Shown: piece by piece, positions 1 through 11,315 of the stretch
Layout: every line of letters starts with the position of its first letter
Position numbering within the stretch: the stretch's first letter is position 1
Source: Bemisia tabaci
Lineage: Eukaryota > Arthropoda > Insecta > Hemiptera > Aleyrodidae
Assembly (NCBI RefSeq): GCF_918797505.1
Contig: NC_092800.1
Span: forward strand, 1,240,001-1,304,000
DNA: 64,000 nt
Reading direction: 5' to 3'
Translations under genes and position numbers: made by a program
Notes under the pieces: generated by a model
Databases searched by the model: none
The model's input: only the letters and a program-made list of their open reading frames with translations
Told to the model about the DNA's origin: nothing

Positions 1-144
1 ACCGCTGCTCTACTATCTATCGCTAAAAATTCAAAGTTTTGGTTGGAGCAAATTTTGCAGGAATTGAACTTCAAGTTCATCTTTTTTACATTGAGTCTTA
101 TGCACGAGCCAAACTTAAAACCTCTTTTTCTCGGTTCGATCCCG

Positions 145-180
145 ATGTGGCTTGGTTCCTTTCTGTTTAACTCCGTCCAA
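145..180. repeat. MITE family C, terminal fragment
   Basis: The block ending near 180 matches the right end of the family C elements seen in full at 27814, 29901 and 54366 (a 'GGCTTGGTTCCTTTCTGTTTAA' type end followed by a C/G-rich terminus). Only this end is recognisable; the left part is cut off or diverged. Confidence 0.6.
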
Positions 181-321
181 ATGTGAAATGCTACTAGATG
201 ACGTCACGAGTTTTCTCACTTTTAAATATTTTTTCCTACAGTTTTCCCATTTCAGAAAAAAATTATGAAAAATACCGCGAACTCAGCTCATTAAGTACTC
301 TCACATGAAGCAATGAAAGTT

Positions 322-466
322 CCGTGTGCAAAATCGCCATTATTAGGAGCTGCAATTTCCAGCTCATCCGTAGAAACACTTATTTGCACAGGGAAAATAA
401 TGGTACATATACCGTTCTTAAACCGAGCCAGAAATTGTAGTTCCATATTGCTGTATGTAGTCAAAA
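322..466. repeat. MITE family D copy (foldback, ~140 bp)
   Basis: Near-palindromic unit. The left half reads about GGAGCTGCAATTTCCAGCTCATCC and the right half is its inverse (GAGCCAGAAATTGTAGTTCC). Family D has at least ten copies in the window and is recognised by ends resembling TGGACTACATTTTGCAATT. Both ends of this copy are diverged. The stretch 467-1107 that follows holds no gene I can recognise. Confidence 0.65.
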
Positions 467-1107
467 TTGTTTCAGAGATATTCACTGAAAGGAGAAAAAC
501 TGAACATCTAAAAAACGACTTTGACACGTTTTAAGAATTAACTTATGTGGCATGCGCATTTTTCTCATTTTTTAAGTAATTTTTTAATACTTTGAAATAC
601 ATTTCTAAGGCAAAAGAAGTCACTAAAAGACAACAAACGTTAATAATTTCACCGCAATGATGTCGCCACACAAAGCTCAAAAAATACGAAAATTCCGTCA
701 ATTGCGTTTGTACTCCTCGTATTTGAAAACAGTAGGAAAGTCCAAACTATAGCTTCAGAATCAATGAATCGAACCTCATTCTTGTCATTTGTGGTAAACA
801 AGCAACAATTCCACTTGAAAACACATTTTAATTTAACAAACATCAGTGGTGAATCAGAGGAGATAGCGATGTGAGATGTGACTGCGTCCCTCACAGTACT
901 TCACTGCTATATTTTCCCGCCATTCCGGCGCGTTTAAAATTCTGTCGAGTCTTCGACATTTTTAAAAGCGGGTGGGTCCAGGATTTTGGCTCCAAAAATA
1001 CCCAATTAATCAGGACGTAATCTTCTCACGTGGTACTTAACATTAAGTAAAAAACACATGGTTTAGTGGCCCATTTGGACACAGTAAGACGGGGAAAGTG
1101 TCTGGCG

Positions 1108-1197
1108 CAATCTATGGACGGCTCCTCTGGCGCAAGAGCGTAACTCGATTTCCGGATGAGCCCCAGAAAGCATGGATTTATATGTAAAACAAGGCTC
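1108..1197. repeat. MITE family I fragment next to the syntaxin splice donor
   Basis: Resembles the blocks at 6836, 34110, 38285 and 55192 (a 'GCTCCTCTGRCGMAAGRGCG' type end followed by 'TCTCAATTTCC.CGTGAGC' and 'AATCCATGCT'). It lies 13 bp inside the intron from the donor of syntaxin exon 2, so its insertion must be tolerated by splicing. Confidence 0.5.
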
Positions 1198-1209
1198 ACG
1201 TTGACCTAC

Positions 1210-1323
1210 CTCTCTAAAGAAGTGTTCCATATATCCTGCTTCCTCATCCTCCATGTCCAGCGCGACGTTGACCATTCCATATTCCAAGGTTGTGTCATAG
1301 TAAGGATCTTCATCTCTCAGCAC
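1210..1323 (-). CDS. Syx1A: Syntaxin-1-type t-SNARE, coding exon 2 (gene continues off the left edge)
   Basis: The exon is bounded on the minus strand by an acceptor (TTCTAG, intron side of 1323) and a donor (GTAGGT from 1209). It has 38 codons and is phase 0 at both ends. It encodes an acidic stretch and ends in GYMEHFFRE. That matches the place in syntaxin 1 where the acidic N-terminal segment leads into [Y/F]M-x2-FF-x2-VEEIR at the start of the Habc domain; the next in-frame codon is expected to be the V of VEEIR. Exon 1 at 8149 supplies the MTKDRL start. Syntaxin 1 is the plasma-membrane Q-SNARE for synaptic vesicle fusion. The variable part of this exon (about residues 12-40, with PYYDTTLEYG) is longer than I recall for insect Syx1A and lacks the usual AAQSDDE run, so a divergent paralogue or alternative exon is possible. 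Habc, SNARE and membrane-anchor exons are outside the window. Confidence 0.8.
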
Positions 1324-1985
1324 CTAGAACACGTGTTAAATATCAACAGTCAGCACATTAATGAAAATTAATTGCCAGTCAATAGACTACTAGAGAAGGT
1401 ACAAATGTACAATCTAACTTCCATTTGATTTGTGTTTGAGTTCCTTTCCAATGAACTCGTTCAGAAGTTGATTTTCATGCCACCCTTTGCGTCAATCGTT
1501 TTATACGATTTTAAGATTTTGAAAAAAAAAAACATGCAAGGTTCGTTAAGGCCCCCTAGTTCCAAACCCACGGCAATCTCCATTGCCCTGTCTAAAATTT
1601 GTGTAATCATATTAATTGCCTGTGAGGAACAATCAAAACGTTCAGCTGTTTTTAAAATTTTCCAAATTTTCTCGCTTAATAACAGAAATTTCACGAGAAA
1701 ACATGAACATGTTTTCCCGTTCTTTCACTTTCCAAATTATAATGATGGCACAATTTTTAGACAGGGCAACGGAAATTGCCGCTTTTGGAACTAGACGCCT
1801 CAATTTCCAGTCTAAACCTGTCAGTGGCCCATTTTTTCACACCTTTTCGGCAAAGTTTCACTGTTTAGCATTACTTATATTTATATTTTCTCAAGTGACA
1901 GATCCCCTCTTTCCTCCCAGTCCTCTCTGTCCCAGATCCGCCACAAATTTGGGACAATCAGACCGTAAACGAAGTGTTACAGATA

Positions 1986-2238
1986 CTGCCGTGCTTAGAA
2001 AGAACGCCGTATGAGCCATGAGACGTTGCCAAATTTCCTCTGTCAAAGTACGAGTTTTCCGGGGAATCTGTGAATAGTTTTCCTTCAATTTTTCAGAAAA
2101 TTTCATTCGGAATTAGATTTAAATTATCTGAAAATTTCAATAGAAAATATTCACAACTCTCTTGAAAAGTAAACATTTTACTGTCGGGAATTTGGTAACT
2201 CTAGAATGCACTTAGGGCGTTTTTCCTTAGCACGGCAG
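1986..2238. mobile_element. MITE family B copy
   Basis: About 250 bp with inverted ends CTGCCGTGCTTAG and CCTTAGCACGGCAG, followed inward by 'ACGCCGTATGA' on the left and its degraded inverse on the right. The AT-rich centre is shared with the copies at 3193, 7744, 11067, 14804, 31171, 33760 and 38622. No coding capacity. Confidence 0.85.
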
Positions 2239-2890
2239 AAGAGTGCGGAGGCACCCCTTGTGTATACTAATACGGCAGTGTTTCCATAGAATATCAGGAA
2301 ACAGGTGTTTGAACATCTGCGCATTTTTTCATCAATCACCTCTGTTAATTAGGCACTCTTTACACATCAAATGATGAAAAAACACGTCTTAGCACTTTTC
2401 AATTTTGTACGCACACATAACCCACGCCGGGGGAGGGCCAATTATTATGAAAGTTTGCTTAATAGATGAATGATGGGTCTAGCACGAGTCGGACGATTTT
2501 GCATATGCGGAGTTATTAACGTCTATACATTGTTTTACGAGGCGAAAAAACTCAGAAGGAGTGGTATGAAATCTGGAATGGAAGACCTTGGAATGAGGAA
2601 CATTCAGAAAATTCTATTTTACCAGAGAAGACATTGTTAAAAATGATAGTATTTTGTTTCCGCAGGTTTGAAGATAAGAACGAGCCAACTCTGACGTTAA
2701 TTTTGAGTCAAAAGTGACTGTATTTCAATTCATCTGAATCCACTTTAAAATGACCCTGCTTTAACTCCAAATTACTTTCATTGCATCTGAGTTGGAGTTC
2801 TATTTATTTGGGGTCCTAGTCGGGGGGGGGGGGGGACACAGAAAGACACTCCTCCCGTAAGGGATCTTAAAGACTCTTCTACCTCCAAAA

Positions 2891-2955
2891 CAGTGGCGTG
2901 GCGTGCTTTGCGATATATCGGTTATTCTGCCATTTAAACCTATGAAGAATCACGC
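2891..2955 (+). mobile_element. hAT-type MITE family A, 5' end only
   Basis: Starts with CAGTGGCGTGGCGTG and runs through the GCGATATATCG and CATTTAAACCTATG blocks, then stops. The right half found in the intact copies (for example 34695-34861) is missing, so this is a truncated copy. Confidence 0.75.
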
Positions 2956-3192
2956 CCACTTTTACATTGTTTTTTATGCAATTTGCACGAGCGCACTCTA
3001 TCTTTCCCACACGCATCTAGTTCCTTTCAGCATAAATGCGTCCAATTTCTTCTGTTCCAACCGAAAAATCTATCAATATACACTCTAAACGATGTTAGGT
3101 CTCGTTCTTATTTTGCAAAATTCCTCACTTTTTCCAAAGGGGCCTAAGAAGATTTCTAAGCCCTAGTCCCGCCCTTGAATCCATTCACAGTG

Positions 3193-3445
3193 CTGCCGTG
3201 CAAAGGAAGAACAACGTATGAACATTCAAGAGTTGCCAAATTCCCTCCGTTAAATTGTATATTTTTGCGGAACATTTTGAATATTTTTCCTTGAAATTTT
3301 CAGGAACTTCATGCAAAAATGCGCCGAAAATTATCTGAAAAATTGGAAGGAACATTTTCACAAGTTTACCAGGAAATTCGTGTTTTATCAAAAGAAATTT
3401 GACAACGTCTGAAGGTTCATACGGCGTTTTTCCTTAGCATAGCAG
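3193..3445. mobile_element. MITE family B copy
   Basis: Ends CTGCCGTGCAAAGG and CCTTAGCATAGCAG, with the internal blocks GTTGCCAAATT and CATACGGCG as in the other copies. Both ends carry a few substitutions, so this is an older insertion. Confidence 0.8.
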
Positions 3446-3751
3446 AGTGAGTGGAAGGGACCGACGTTTAGAGCTCATTCCCAACCCCGCCCGTTATGCG
3501 AACTGCACAGAAGCTGAACGGAAGCACCCAGCACCCAGCCCTCGCTACTCTGGGCGCTGAAATGAATGACTCATTAATTATCCGTCGTCGTCGAGCACCT
3601 ATGTGAAAGTATTTTTGCCAGTAATCGGAAATGATCGTCGCACGCGGCGCCTCCACAGTCCAAACCCGTTCAACTGCCATATTTTGAGGTATGTGTGTGC
3701 ACGGACAACATGGAATGTCACCATCCACCGACCGCAATACAAGGGACTTCC

Positions 3752-4197
3752 AGTACACAGAGGCTAAATTGGACTACATTTCCCAATCAGGAGCTAGAAT
3801 TTCTGACACATCCGTGAAAACATTCATCTGCATAGGGAACTCATGGCTAACAAGTTGTTTCTGAACTGAACCAGATATTGTAGTTCCCAATTGCAAAATG
3901 CAGTACACAGAGGCTAAATTGGACTACATTTCGTGATTGACACATCCGTGAAAACATTTATCTGCATAGGGGAACTGATGGCTCACAAGTCGTTTCTGAA
4001 CTGAACCAGATATTGTAGTTCCTAATTCTAAATGCACTACACAGAGGATAAATTGGACTACATTTCGTGATTAGGAACTAGAATTTCTGACATATCTGTG
4101 AAAACATTCATCTGCATAGGGGAACTGATGGCTCACAAGTCGTTTCTGAACTGGACCAGATATTGTAGTTCCGAATTGCAAAATGCAGTCCAATTCT
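3752..4197. repeat. Three tandem MITE family D foldbacks
   Basis: The block beginning 'TACACAGAGGCTAAATTGG' occurs at about 3752, 3901 and 4033. Each is followed by ACTACATTT, a variable AGCTAGAATTTCTGAC section, the inner GCATAGGGAACT motif and an inverse end 'TATTGTAGTTCC'. Spacing is about 149 and 133 bp, so a family D element with adjacent sequence has been tandemly triplicated. Confidence 0.8.
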
Positions 4198-4489
4198 TAG
4201 GAGAATATAGTGAGTCTGTTGCTTTACAAAATGTATAGACAAAGGGGACTTCATTTTGCGATTGAATCAATTATTTCCCATATCACGCTGGCGCCAATCT
4301 CTATTTTGTTGGTATAAGGGTTGTTTTTTCTGTGTTTTCTCCGATATGATCATGTCTGATTTCAATATAGCCTTCTAAAAGAACATGTGCATTTTATCGA
4401 ATTCGAAGATTGTCAACGAACCAAATGAAACGGGTTATCTTGTTTTTCTCGCATTCGCAATTTTGGCGCTCACGTGCTTGGAAAATAAT

Positions 4490-4622
4490 TGGTTCAATTA
4501 GGAACTACAATTCCCGGCTATACGTAAAAAAAAATTATCTGCATAGGGAAACTAACGGCGCATATGTTGTTTCTAAAATAAATTAAAGATTGTAGTTTTA
4601 AATTACAAAATGTAGTCTTAAT
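4490..4622. repeat. MITE family D copy
   Basis: Left half GGAACTACAATTCCCGGC, right half GATTGTAGTTTTAAATTAC ending in AAAATGTAGTC. Foldback structure as in the other D copies, somewhat diverged. Confidence 0.7.
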
Positions 4623-7600
4623 GGACAGAAGTTTTACAGATAAAATCTCATGAAATCACGCTAAACACGTCAAAGAAGTCAAAAAAACCACTCTCTGACG
4701 CACAATTTCAAAAATTTTCGAATCCACCATTTAGTGGGGTTTTTTTCCTCCAATGTTGGCAATTAAACCTGGGCGTTATACTGAAACGAATCTAAAACGA
4801 GTGGTTTTTGAACTGCCCGCTTAAAATCCATTGACCCGTATCGCTCGGTTATCTTTTACCTTGAATGAACGAGTTTCTCTCTCGACTTGCAAAAAACTCT
4901 AATGCTTCCTGCTACTATAGCCTGGCTGTGTGCTCCCGCATGAATGCCTAATATCCCAAGTATTTTTGAAAAGTTGCGCTGAAAAGTTTGCTTAAGGCTT
5001 TCCAAGTGCTCGTGATTTCATGCAAAAGTTCATCGCTCTCCTACAAATTGAACTCAAGAATTTTTAATATACCATGACAACTGTGAAAGTTTCCTGTGTG
5101 GCAGAAAATGAAAAATGAAAAGGTTTTTATAGGAGTATTCACTTTTTTTTGGAGGGGAAGGTTATTGATTTCATGACACTTTTACATCTTTTTTTGGAAA
5201 AAAGAGAATAACTTATATCCTTTTTACAATACGCATGTCTTCTATGCTATTCTCAAAACAAGCCCGTCACTTAGCCTTTTTTGGAAATAGACATATACTT
5301 GTTAAACACTCGTTTTCCATGAAATTTACAAGTTCAAAATAATTGATGATAAAAAATTAAAAAATTATTTATAAAAAAAACAAATATTTTTAAGCTTAAA
5401 GTTGATGAAAAGATGAAAGATGTAAAAGTTCCCAAAAATCTATCGAACTGTTCTGTTTTAAAGTTCATTGCATCCATTTTCGATATGAGGTAAGTGATTT
5501 TTTGCCAAATGAAGGAGTGCATTGTAAGTCGTTTATGCCTTTCGTAAAAAAAGTTTTGCAAAATACCTCTCAAAACATTTTTGGAGATTTTGTTCCCAGT
5601 TCTCATTTGTACACAAGTAGAATTTTTTGAACTTTAAGTTTCCTATTTCAGTCCTCTAGAAAGAGTGAAAAAACATGAGGTACTAGCGCACGTGCGACCC
5701 ATAAGTATCATGTTTCCCGCTTTTTTACACATAATTCTTAAAACAGTATGTAACTAGCTCATATTTTGTCCCTCATTTTTTTGCGTGTGGCGCTATCATT
5801 CCAAGAGTGACAACATGAAAACTGACCGCCTGTCAACTCCTAGCCTAATATTTCACATTATGTTGATTGGAGCCTACGGAAAACTATTTTACGCACAGAG
5901 GAAATGGGTAGCGTGGTTTTTGGCACTAAAACATATACCGCCCAGGTATTCTTCCTTGAATTCTTGATTTTGATCGTAAGGTAACCTTAAATTTTGATTT
6001 TTAAGGGATAGCAGAAAAATATCATTGCCAACATACTACGGTAACAACACGGAAAACATGTGAAAAAACAACATGTGCGCATGTTTAAAGTGTGTGTATA
6101 GTGTTCTTGGGTCACTCTTTTCTGATTCCTCTTTTTTTTTGGACGATATCCTGTAAAAATATCATCGCTGTGAATATTCCGTCAACATGCTGGAACTTCA
6201 ATGCAGAAAGAATTTTCTAAGAGTATTCCTAGTAGTCATATTCCAAGTGCTCGTATTTTGAATCATATACTCCGAGACATTTTGAAAATTTTTTGCATTG
6301 CAGTCTGATAAGAAGATTCCAGCTTATCTTATCAAGGTCCGTTTTCCTAGCTCGAACTGCCCTCTCGGAAAGTCTATTCTCGATTCGGAAACTCTCTCAA
6401 AACTTCAAATTTTGGCGGTACTCGCTCCCTAAATTCCCCACGTGATCGGCTGTGAGTGACGATTTCACGAAGATTATCACATTGGAAAAGTTCACGGACT
6501 CATTTTTTCCTGCCATCTTTCAAATCATGGACATATTTAAGCACATTAAAAATTTTTCTCGAGATAAGAGGGGCTTACACCGGGAAAAAAACTTGGGGTA
6601 ACATTTTTGTTAATATTCTCAGCGTACTTTTTGTTTTCAAAAACGTTTGCAGTTTTCTTTTGAATGGCATCTGCACGATTATGTATTGTCCGTTTTGTTC
6701 CTTTGGATTCAATATTTTCAGCATATCTGCCTAACTTGGAACCGTTCTCGGTGGATACTTTTCGGTTTAAGGCCTCAATTGCGCAGCAACAAAATCGTAA
6801 AAAATATTATACTTGGTAATATTGCTGAAGATTGTTGCTCCTGTAACAGAGGACGAATCTCTGTTTCCACGTGTGACCTGTTGTCCATATAACTTCATGC
6901 TTTCCGGGTTTTCTCGTGGAAATAGAGAAACGCCTTTACTTTAGAAATGCGACGAGATGAGATCGAGTTAATTTCTGATCTGGCCCTGAATTGAATCGGG
7001 ACACTGCGAAAACTGCTGATTTCAATTTTTCCAGTCTTAAGTTTTCTTGAGTTGATAATATTTTTAAAAAGTTAGAGTTGATACAACCTTAAAAGTGATG
7101 AAAGGACTCGTTTTGGGATTGAAGAAACCCGAAGACGAGATTTAACGCCACTTTCGCGGTTGCAACCAACTCCGAAAAGTATTATAAACTCAACGAAACT
7201 TAACACTTGAAAAATGGACATTAGCGGTTTTCGCAAGTCCCGACTCGATTAAAGTCTATCATATCTCAGTTCATTTGACTTTAATTCACTTCAAATGGAC
7301 TTTATTGTATACAATATGCGGGAAACCAATATTCCTGACTCATCCCTGAAAGCACCTATCTTCATAGAGGAGGTAGTAACACATACCTACTCTTATTGAC
7401 TCCAAATTACTTAAATTGCCAGTGAAGTGCAATTCGAGTTATTCGGCTCGATCTACAAGTCAATCGACCCGACTTATCTTCAAGATATCGACGGCGAAAG
7501 TACGAGAACACATCACCCGTTTGTGACTTTGCAAACGTCCTGACATGCTTTACTTTTTCTTTGGAAAACTACTCATCGTAATTTATTGAAAAATGCATTG

Positions 7601-7743
7601 ACTTTTTTTTCTAGGTTAGCAGAATAACCAATAACAATTTCAAGCTGTAGAATTGGCTTGTTCCCCTTTGGTAAAATAAAATAGGAGCGAATATTTTGAA
7701 ACACCGCAATAGAGCTATGTGGTTTGGCACTATGACCATCGAT

Positions 7744-7980
7744 ATGAACGTATGAGCATTCGAGAGTTACCAAATTTCCCTTGATAAAACATGTCTTTTT
7801 GACAACATTTATGCATATTTCTCCTTGAAATTTCCTGACATTTTAGATAAAATTGCGTAAAAAAACTGTCTGAAACTTATGGAAAATAATAGTCACAATT
7901 CTCCCTGTAAATTCGGGTTTTATCGGAGGAAACTTGGCAACGTCTGAGGGCTCATACGGCGTTTTTCCTTAGCACGGCAG
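7744..7980. mobile_element. MITE family B copy, left end eroded
   Basis: The right end CATACGGCGTTTTTCC plus TTAGCACGGCAG is intact. On the left only 'AACGTATGAGC' and 'GAGTTACCAAATTTCC' remain. Confidence 0.8.
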
Positions 7981-8148
7981 TTAATAAGTAATATGTGAAA
8001 ATTTCAGGTCATAGAGTTGGCTTTTTTCTCTCCGAAAAATTAAAATAGGAGCGGAAACTTTGAAATACCGCAATGGAGATACGTGGTACGTCCATCAATT
8101 TTTTTAAAAAAAAATACCTAAGTTAGCGACAAAATAGGAAGAACTTAC

Positions 8149-8181
8149 CGCTTGTATCGCTTTGAGCCTGTCTTTAGTCAT
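8149..8181 (-). CDS. Syx1A: Syntaxin-1-type t-SNARE, coding exon 1 (start codon to first donor)
   Basis: On the minus strand an ATG at 8181 opens MTKDRLKAIQA, eleven codons ending exactly at a consensus donor (GCG|GTAAGT at 8148). MTKDRL is the conserved N-peptide of invertebrate syntaxin 1, which binds the SM protein Rop/Munc18. A very short first exon of about ten codons, and a boundary just before VEEIR at the end of exon 2, is the syntaxin-1 gene layout as I recall it. Exon 2 at 1210-1323 continues in phase 0. The frame closes quickly upstream, so this ATG is the start. An overlapping ATG slightly upstream (ATGGCTTATAATGACTAA) is a four-codon upstream ORF overlapping the start region and might damp translation. 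Confidence 0.8.
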
Positions 8182-8440
8182 TATAAGCCATCGTTTGGAA
8201 TACTGGCGCACTTAATTCCGAGGTTTCACTTGTCACAGCACTCGCAGCGGCGCGCAACTGTTGATAATGTCGAGTTCGAGCGCCGTGCGCCCGCCGCGCC
8301 GCCGCGACGCTCTGGAGGCCAGATAATCCCCCCACTATAATTGCTCTGCCACCACGCCGAACGATTTAACTATACTCTCTTATGTGCGCGACTGATAGTT
8401 GTTGTTGTTGTCGCGCGCAGCCTTGCCTCTATAGCTCCTC
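8182..8440 (-). promoter_or_regulatory. Syntaxin 5' UTR and core promoter, GC-rich
   Basis: On the minus strand a perfect insect initiator, TCAGTC, has its +1 A at 8393. Around +28 the sequence AATCG is one mismatch from a downstream promoter element, and I see no TATA box at -30. This would give a 5' UTR of about 212 nt through a CpG-rich segment (8240-8330). A (GTT)4-type run sits just upstream at 8398-8412. The start site is inferred from motifs only. Confidence 0.55.
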
Positions 8441-8545
8441 AATAATTGTGAATTTCAAGTATCGATGCCTTGGCTCCGGCACCGGAACCACGTGGTTCGC
8501 AGCGCGGCGTTGGAGACTTCCCGCCTTACACTATTTGGACTTCAT

Positions 8546-8793
8546 TTGAGGGGTTTGACGGACAAAACTCATGAGTGAAGTTTTTGAAATTATTGAGATA
8601 TTAATGATTTGAAGTAAAATTAGTCTTAATGCATATGATATGAAAAATTCGCTGTCAAATTCCAATTTTTAAGGATCAAAAAGTCAGTTTGAACTCAGTT
8701 TCCGCCATGAGCCTCCATGTAATTTCGAAACTTCAAACACATATTTCTAGCAAAAACTGCACAAATGCGCCTTGTCCTACAAGCCTCTCGTTT
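8546..8793. mobile_element. MITE family F copy
   Basis: Left end TTTGAGGGGTTTG, right end 'GCGCCTTGTCCTACAAGCCTCTC'-like, which is the inverse of the left end in better copies at 53983 and 61692. The inner block with 'AAAAAGTCAGTTTGAACT' is shared with 53983-54279. Confidence 0.75.
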
Positions 8794-8844
8794 AATCATT
8801 TTGCAATGAACTGAAATACCTCGGAATGGTAGCGTTAAGTAAAA

Positions 8845-9052
8845 ATAATAAAATAATATGGGAAAATTAGCCTTGATACCTTTTGTACATGTTTTATTCT
8901 TCTACAAAAATGTTTATTAGACCATTCTACATGTCATAAGGATCCTGCCTGAAGATGAGGCTGTTGAATCGAAAGGCCTCGTAGAAGAATTTGACATGTA
9001 CTTACAAAAGATAACAAGGCTATTTTCCCCCTATTATTTCATTATTTTGCAA
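8845..9052. repeat. Inverted-repeat element with a hammerhead-like core motif
   Basis: The outer arms are inverse to one another: AATAATATGGGAAAATTAGCC then TTTTGTACATG on the left, CATGTACTTACAAAAG then AAGGCTATTTTCC on the right. Between them, at 8949-8978, CTGAAGATG...CGAAAGG resembles the CTGANGA...GAAA core discussed in the findings. No coding capacity. Confidence 0.6.
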
Positions 9053-9290
9053 TTAGGAACTACAATTTGGACGCATTTAAATCGATAGGAACTGTATTTA
9101 TGGTACTGTATACTATTGTGGATTTCAGGGCTCTTATCAGAATGGATATAATTCCATTTGATTTGAACACGTCCATTTCCTGCTCATTCGTGAAAATACA
9201 TAAGTACATTCGGCAACAAATCGTGCATATGTTGTTTGTAAACTGATTCAGAGATTGTAGCTCCCAATTGCAAAATGTATAGTCAATTTT
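9053..9290. repeat. MITE family D copy split by a family H-like insertion
   Basis: The D ends (GCAATTAGGAACTACAATTT and GATTGTAGCTCCCAATTGC) are separated by about 105 bp (9069-9173). That insert begins GGACGCATTTAAATCG and ends in GAACACGTCC, similar to the family H ends (TTGGACGTATTTCT). It reads as a nested insertion. Confidence 0.6.
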
Positions 9291-9375
9291 TGGATCGACA
9301 TACTGCAAGGATTTAACTGAAACAAGTCTAACTGCATCAACAGTTGCCAAATTTTCCATCGTTTTCATGTATTAT

Positions 9376-9600
9376 ATTTTAATTTTTAAATGGGTGTTGT
9401 TGTTTTTTTTCCTAAAAAAACCTACATATTTTTTAAAAACATTGAAATAGTTGTAAAAATAATTTATAATTTTTTTAAGAACATTTTTTTATTTTTTAAA
9501 CATATTTTAAAAATGATTTTTATTTCATGTTTGAAGATTACGGTTATTCAAAAACTTTTGAAATACTTTAAAAGCATGTATAAGAAATAGTTTTAAAATA
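9376..9600. other. AT-rich low-complexity stretch
   Basis: Long T/A runs (ATTTTTTTATTTTTTAAACAT type) with no stable coding frame on either strand. The small open frames here are products of composition. Confidence 0.7.
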
Positions 9601-10199
9601 TTCATCTATTTACACGGGAAAAATCCATGTAAAATCCAAAATATTGAAAAAGCATAGAGACAACTCTTTTATTTTCATGCATTGACCTTATATAGGCTTT
9701 CAAAACTTTTTAACGCGTTTTCTTAATATGAGTAAAAGTATTTTAAAAGTATTATTTATCCCTCCAACTTGGGGCTCAGTCTCAAGGCAGACGTCTGAAA
9801 AGTCCCCACCGCTGCACAGAGAAAGAGTTCATGGTAGGGGCTGGACATTATGTGAAAACTTTAAAAGCTTGTATCCTTGTTAATACAATAAACATGGAAG
9901 CTCTGAAGTGGTTCGATTGTTTTTTTTGTAAATTTATTTGAAGTAAGCATTTCTCAAAAGTTCATTTAAGGTAAAATAAACATCAAAATGTGGAGTGTAT
10001 TTTGAAGAATGTTCATGTCTGATCCTTCCCGAAGGATTTTTTGATTGCATGCACTATCAAAAATCTAGGAATGAAATTCTGTCTGTAACCTAACGCCCCA
10101 AAACCCCTAGTAATATGCGAAGTAAAATTAGCACCATGCGTATGAGACTCAGCAAAAAGAGTAGATTCCGCTCCATAATAGTGTTAGTCACTTTGTAAA

Positions 10200-10525
10200 G
10201 AGAAGATGTTCCGCTCTGCATTCATATCCCTCGGGTTTTTTGGCCGCTGTATTGACTCCGCCGCAGAATTTCACTCCAAATTTCCAACAGCCTGTGCGCC
10301 GCAGCCTCCGGTCTACTTTTGGGGGCAACTTGGCGGCGGGGCACCCGGAGCAGCCCGAGCCGGGAGGGGGGGGGGGGGGCAAGGTTAAAGTTACGCACCG
10401 TGCCCGTGACTCACCGAAAACGAAATCGAAAACGAAAAAGCGAGAGGAAAAATCGCGTCAGACCCGACCGAGACCGCGTTCTCCCGTTCCTTCGACCGGG
10501 ACGTCAAAACACTCGGACGCGGTTA
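10200..10525. other. GC-rich island upstream of the syntaxin promoter, function unknown
   Basis: A CpG-rich block of about 320 bp with a 12-14 base G tract near 10367 and repeated CGAAAACGAAA units. Both strands have short open frames, but none shows a recognisable domain or convincing splice context. It is about 1.8-2.1 kb upstream of the syntaxin initiator and could be a distal promoter, a non-coding exon or the start of another transcript. Confidence 0.4.
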
Positions 10526-10911
10526 ATAGACGAATTTAGTGGTGACGTCACGGAGCGATATTGTTGGTTCGATATATCGAAAGTCGAAATGTGCCCCAAC
10601 AAACAAACATAACCTCCAAAATGAACAATTGACGAAATAATGCTGAAACTGCCTGAAACTAAAAAATTGCTCCGTGGGACTTTAAAATGAAAGCTAGCCA
10701 TTTACAAAAACGTTCGAGATCACAATCACAAGAATTGATTGTATAATAAGCTCGTAATATCAGTGACAGTCATAAAGCGAATCCCCCTACCCCCCCCCCC
10801 CCCCCCTGCCTAAATCCCGCAGATTCCTATATGTTCGTTTGTTGGGGCACGTCTCGACTTTCGAGATATCGAAATTAAATCGAGATGTGACGTCACACTA
10901 AAGTCGTCTAT
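10526..10911. mobile_element. MITE family E, copy 1 (TIR with CRE palindromes)
   Basis: Inverted ends ATAGACGAATTTAGTG and CACTAAAGTCGTCTAT; each is followed by the palindrome TGACGTCA and a GATATATCG/CGATATCTCG block, then GTGCCCCAACAAAC and its inverse. Nearly identical to 27156-27534 except for a C tract (about 17 here, six there). No coding capacity. Confidence 0.9.
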
Positions 10912-11066
10912 TAGCCGATGAACCTCCTCTCGGGGATTCTCCGCGGTTCGCATAGGATCGGGACAACGACAACGTAATATCACGATTACGAGTTTCTGAG
11001 TAGTCAATGAATTTTGCCCAACCCTGAAAAGCACGGAAAAGTTTGGGATTTATTTGCTCACTTATT

Positions 11067-11315
11067 CTGCCTTGTTATGGAGGAACGCCGTATGAACCTC
11101 CAGACGTTGCCAAAATTCCTTTGACAAATCAAGAATTTTCGGAAAAAGTTGTAAGTCTTTTTCTTTCAATTTACAGAGAATTTTGTTCGTAATTGGATCT
11201 AAAAGTGAAAATTTTAAGGAAAAATATTCTCAACTCTCTTCAAAAATAGATATTTTTTGAGAGTAAATTCGGCAACACCTGAAGCCTCATACGGCGTCCT
11301 TCCTTAGCACGGTAG
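11067..11315. mobile_element. MITE family B copy
   Basis: Inner blocks AACGCCGTATGAACC, ACGTTGCCAAAATTCC and the right end TCATACGGCGTCCTTCC plus TTAGCACGGTAG. The left terminus CTGCCTTG is followed by a diverged segment. Confidence 0.8.

Larger units (their letters stand above)
1324..8148 (-). other. Syntaxin intron 1 (about 6.8 kb), repeat-rich
   Basis: The intron lies between the GTAAGT donor at 8148 and the TTCTAG acceptor before 1323. It holds MITE copies of families A, B and D, listed separately, and a 14-G tract at 2822-2835. Between about 4623 and 7560 I see AT-rich sequence with one family I fragment (6836-6965) and no plausible exon. Segments at 7585-7740 and 7990-8090 belong to a dispersed repeat ending in 'GAGATACGTGGT', seen again at 11640-11800 and 62330-62582. 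Confidence 0.75.

Noticed and set aside
3468..3758. 96-codon minus-strand ORF
   Set aside because: It lies between a MITE B and the D triplication and extends into a D unit. No domain and no splice context.
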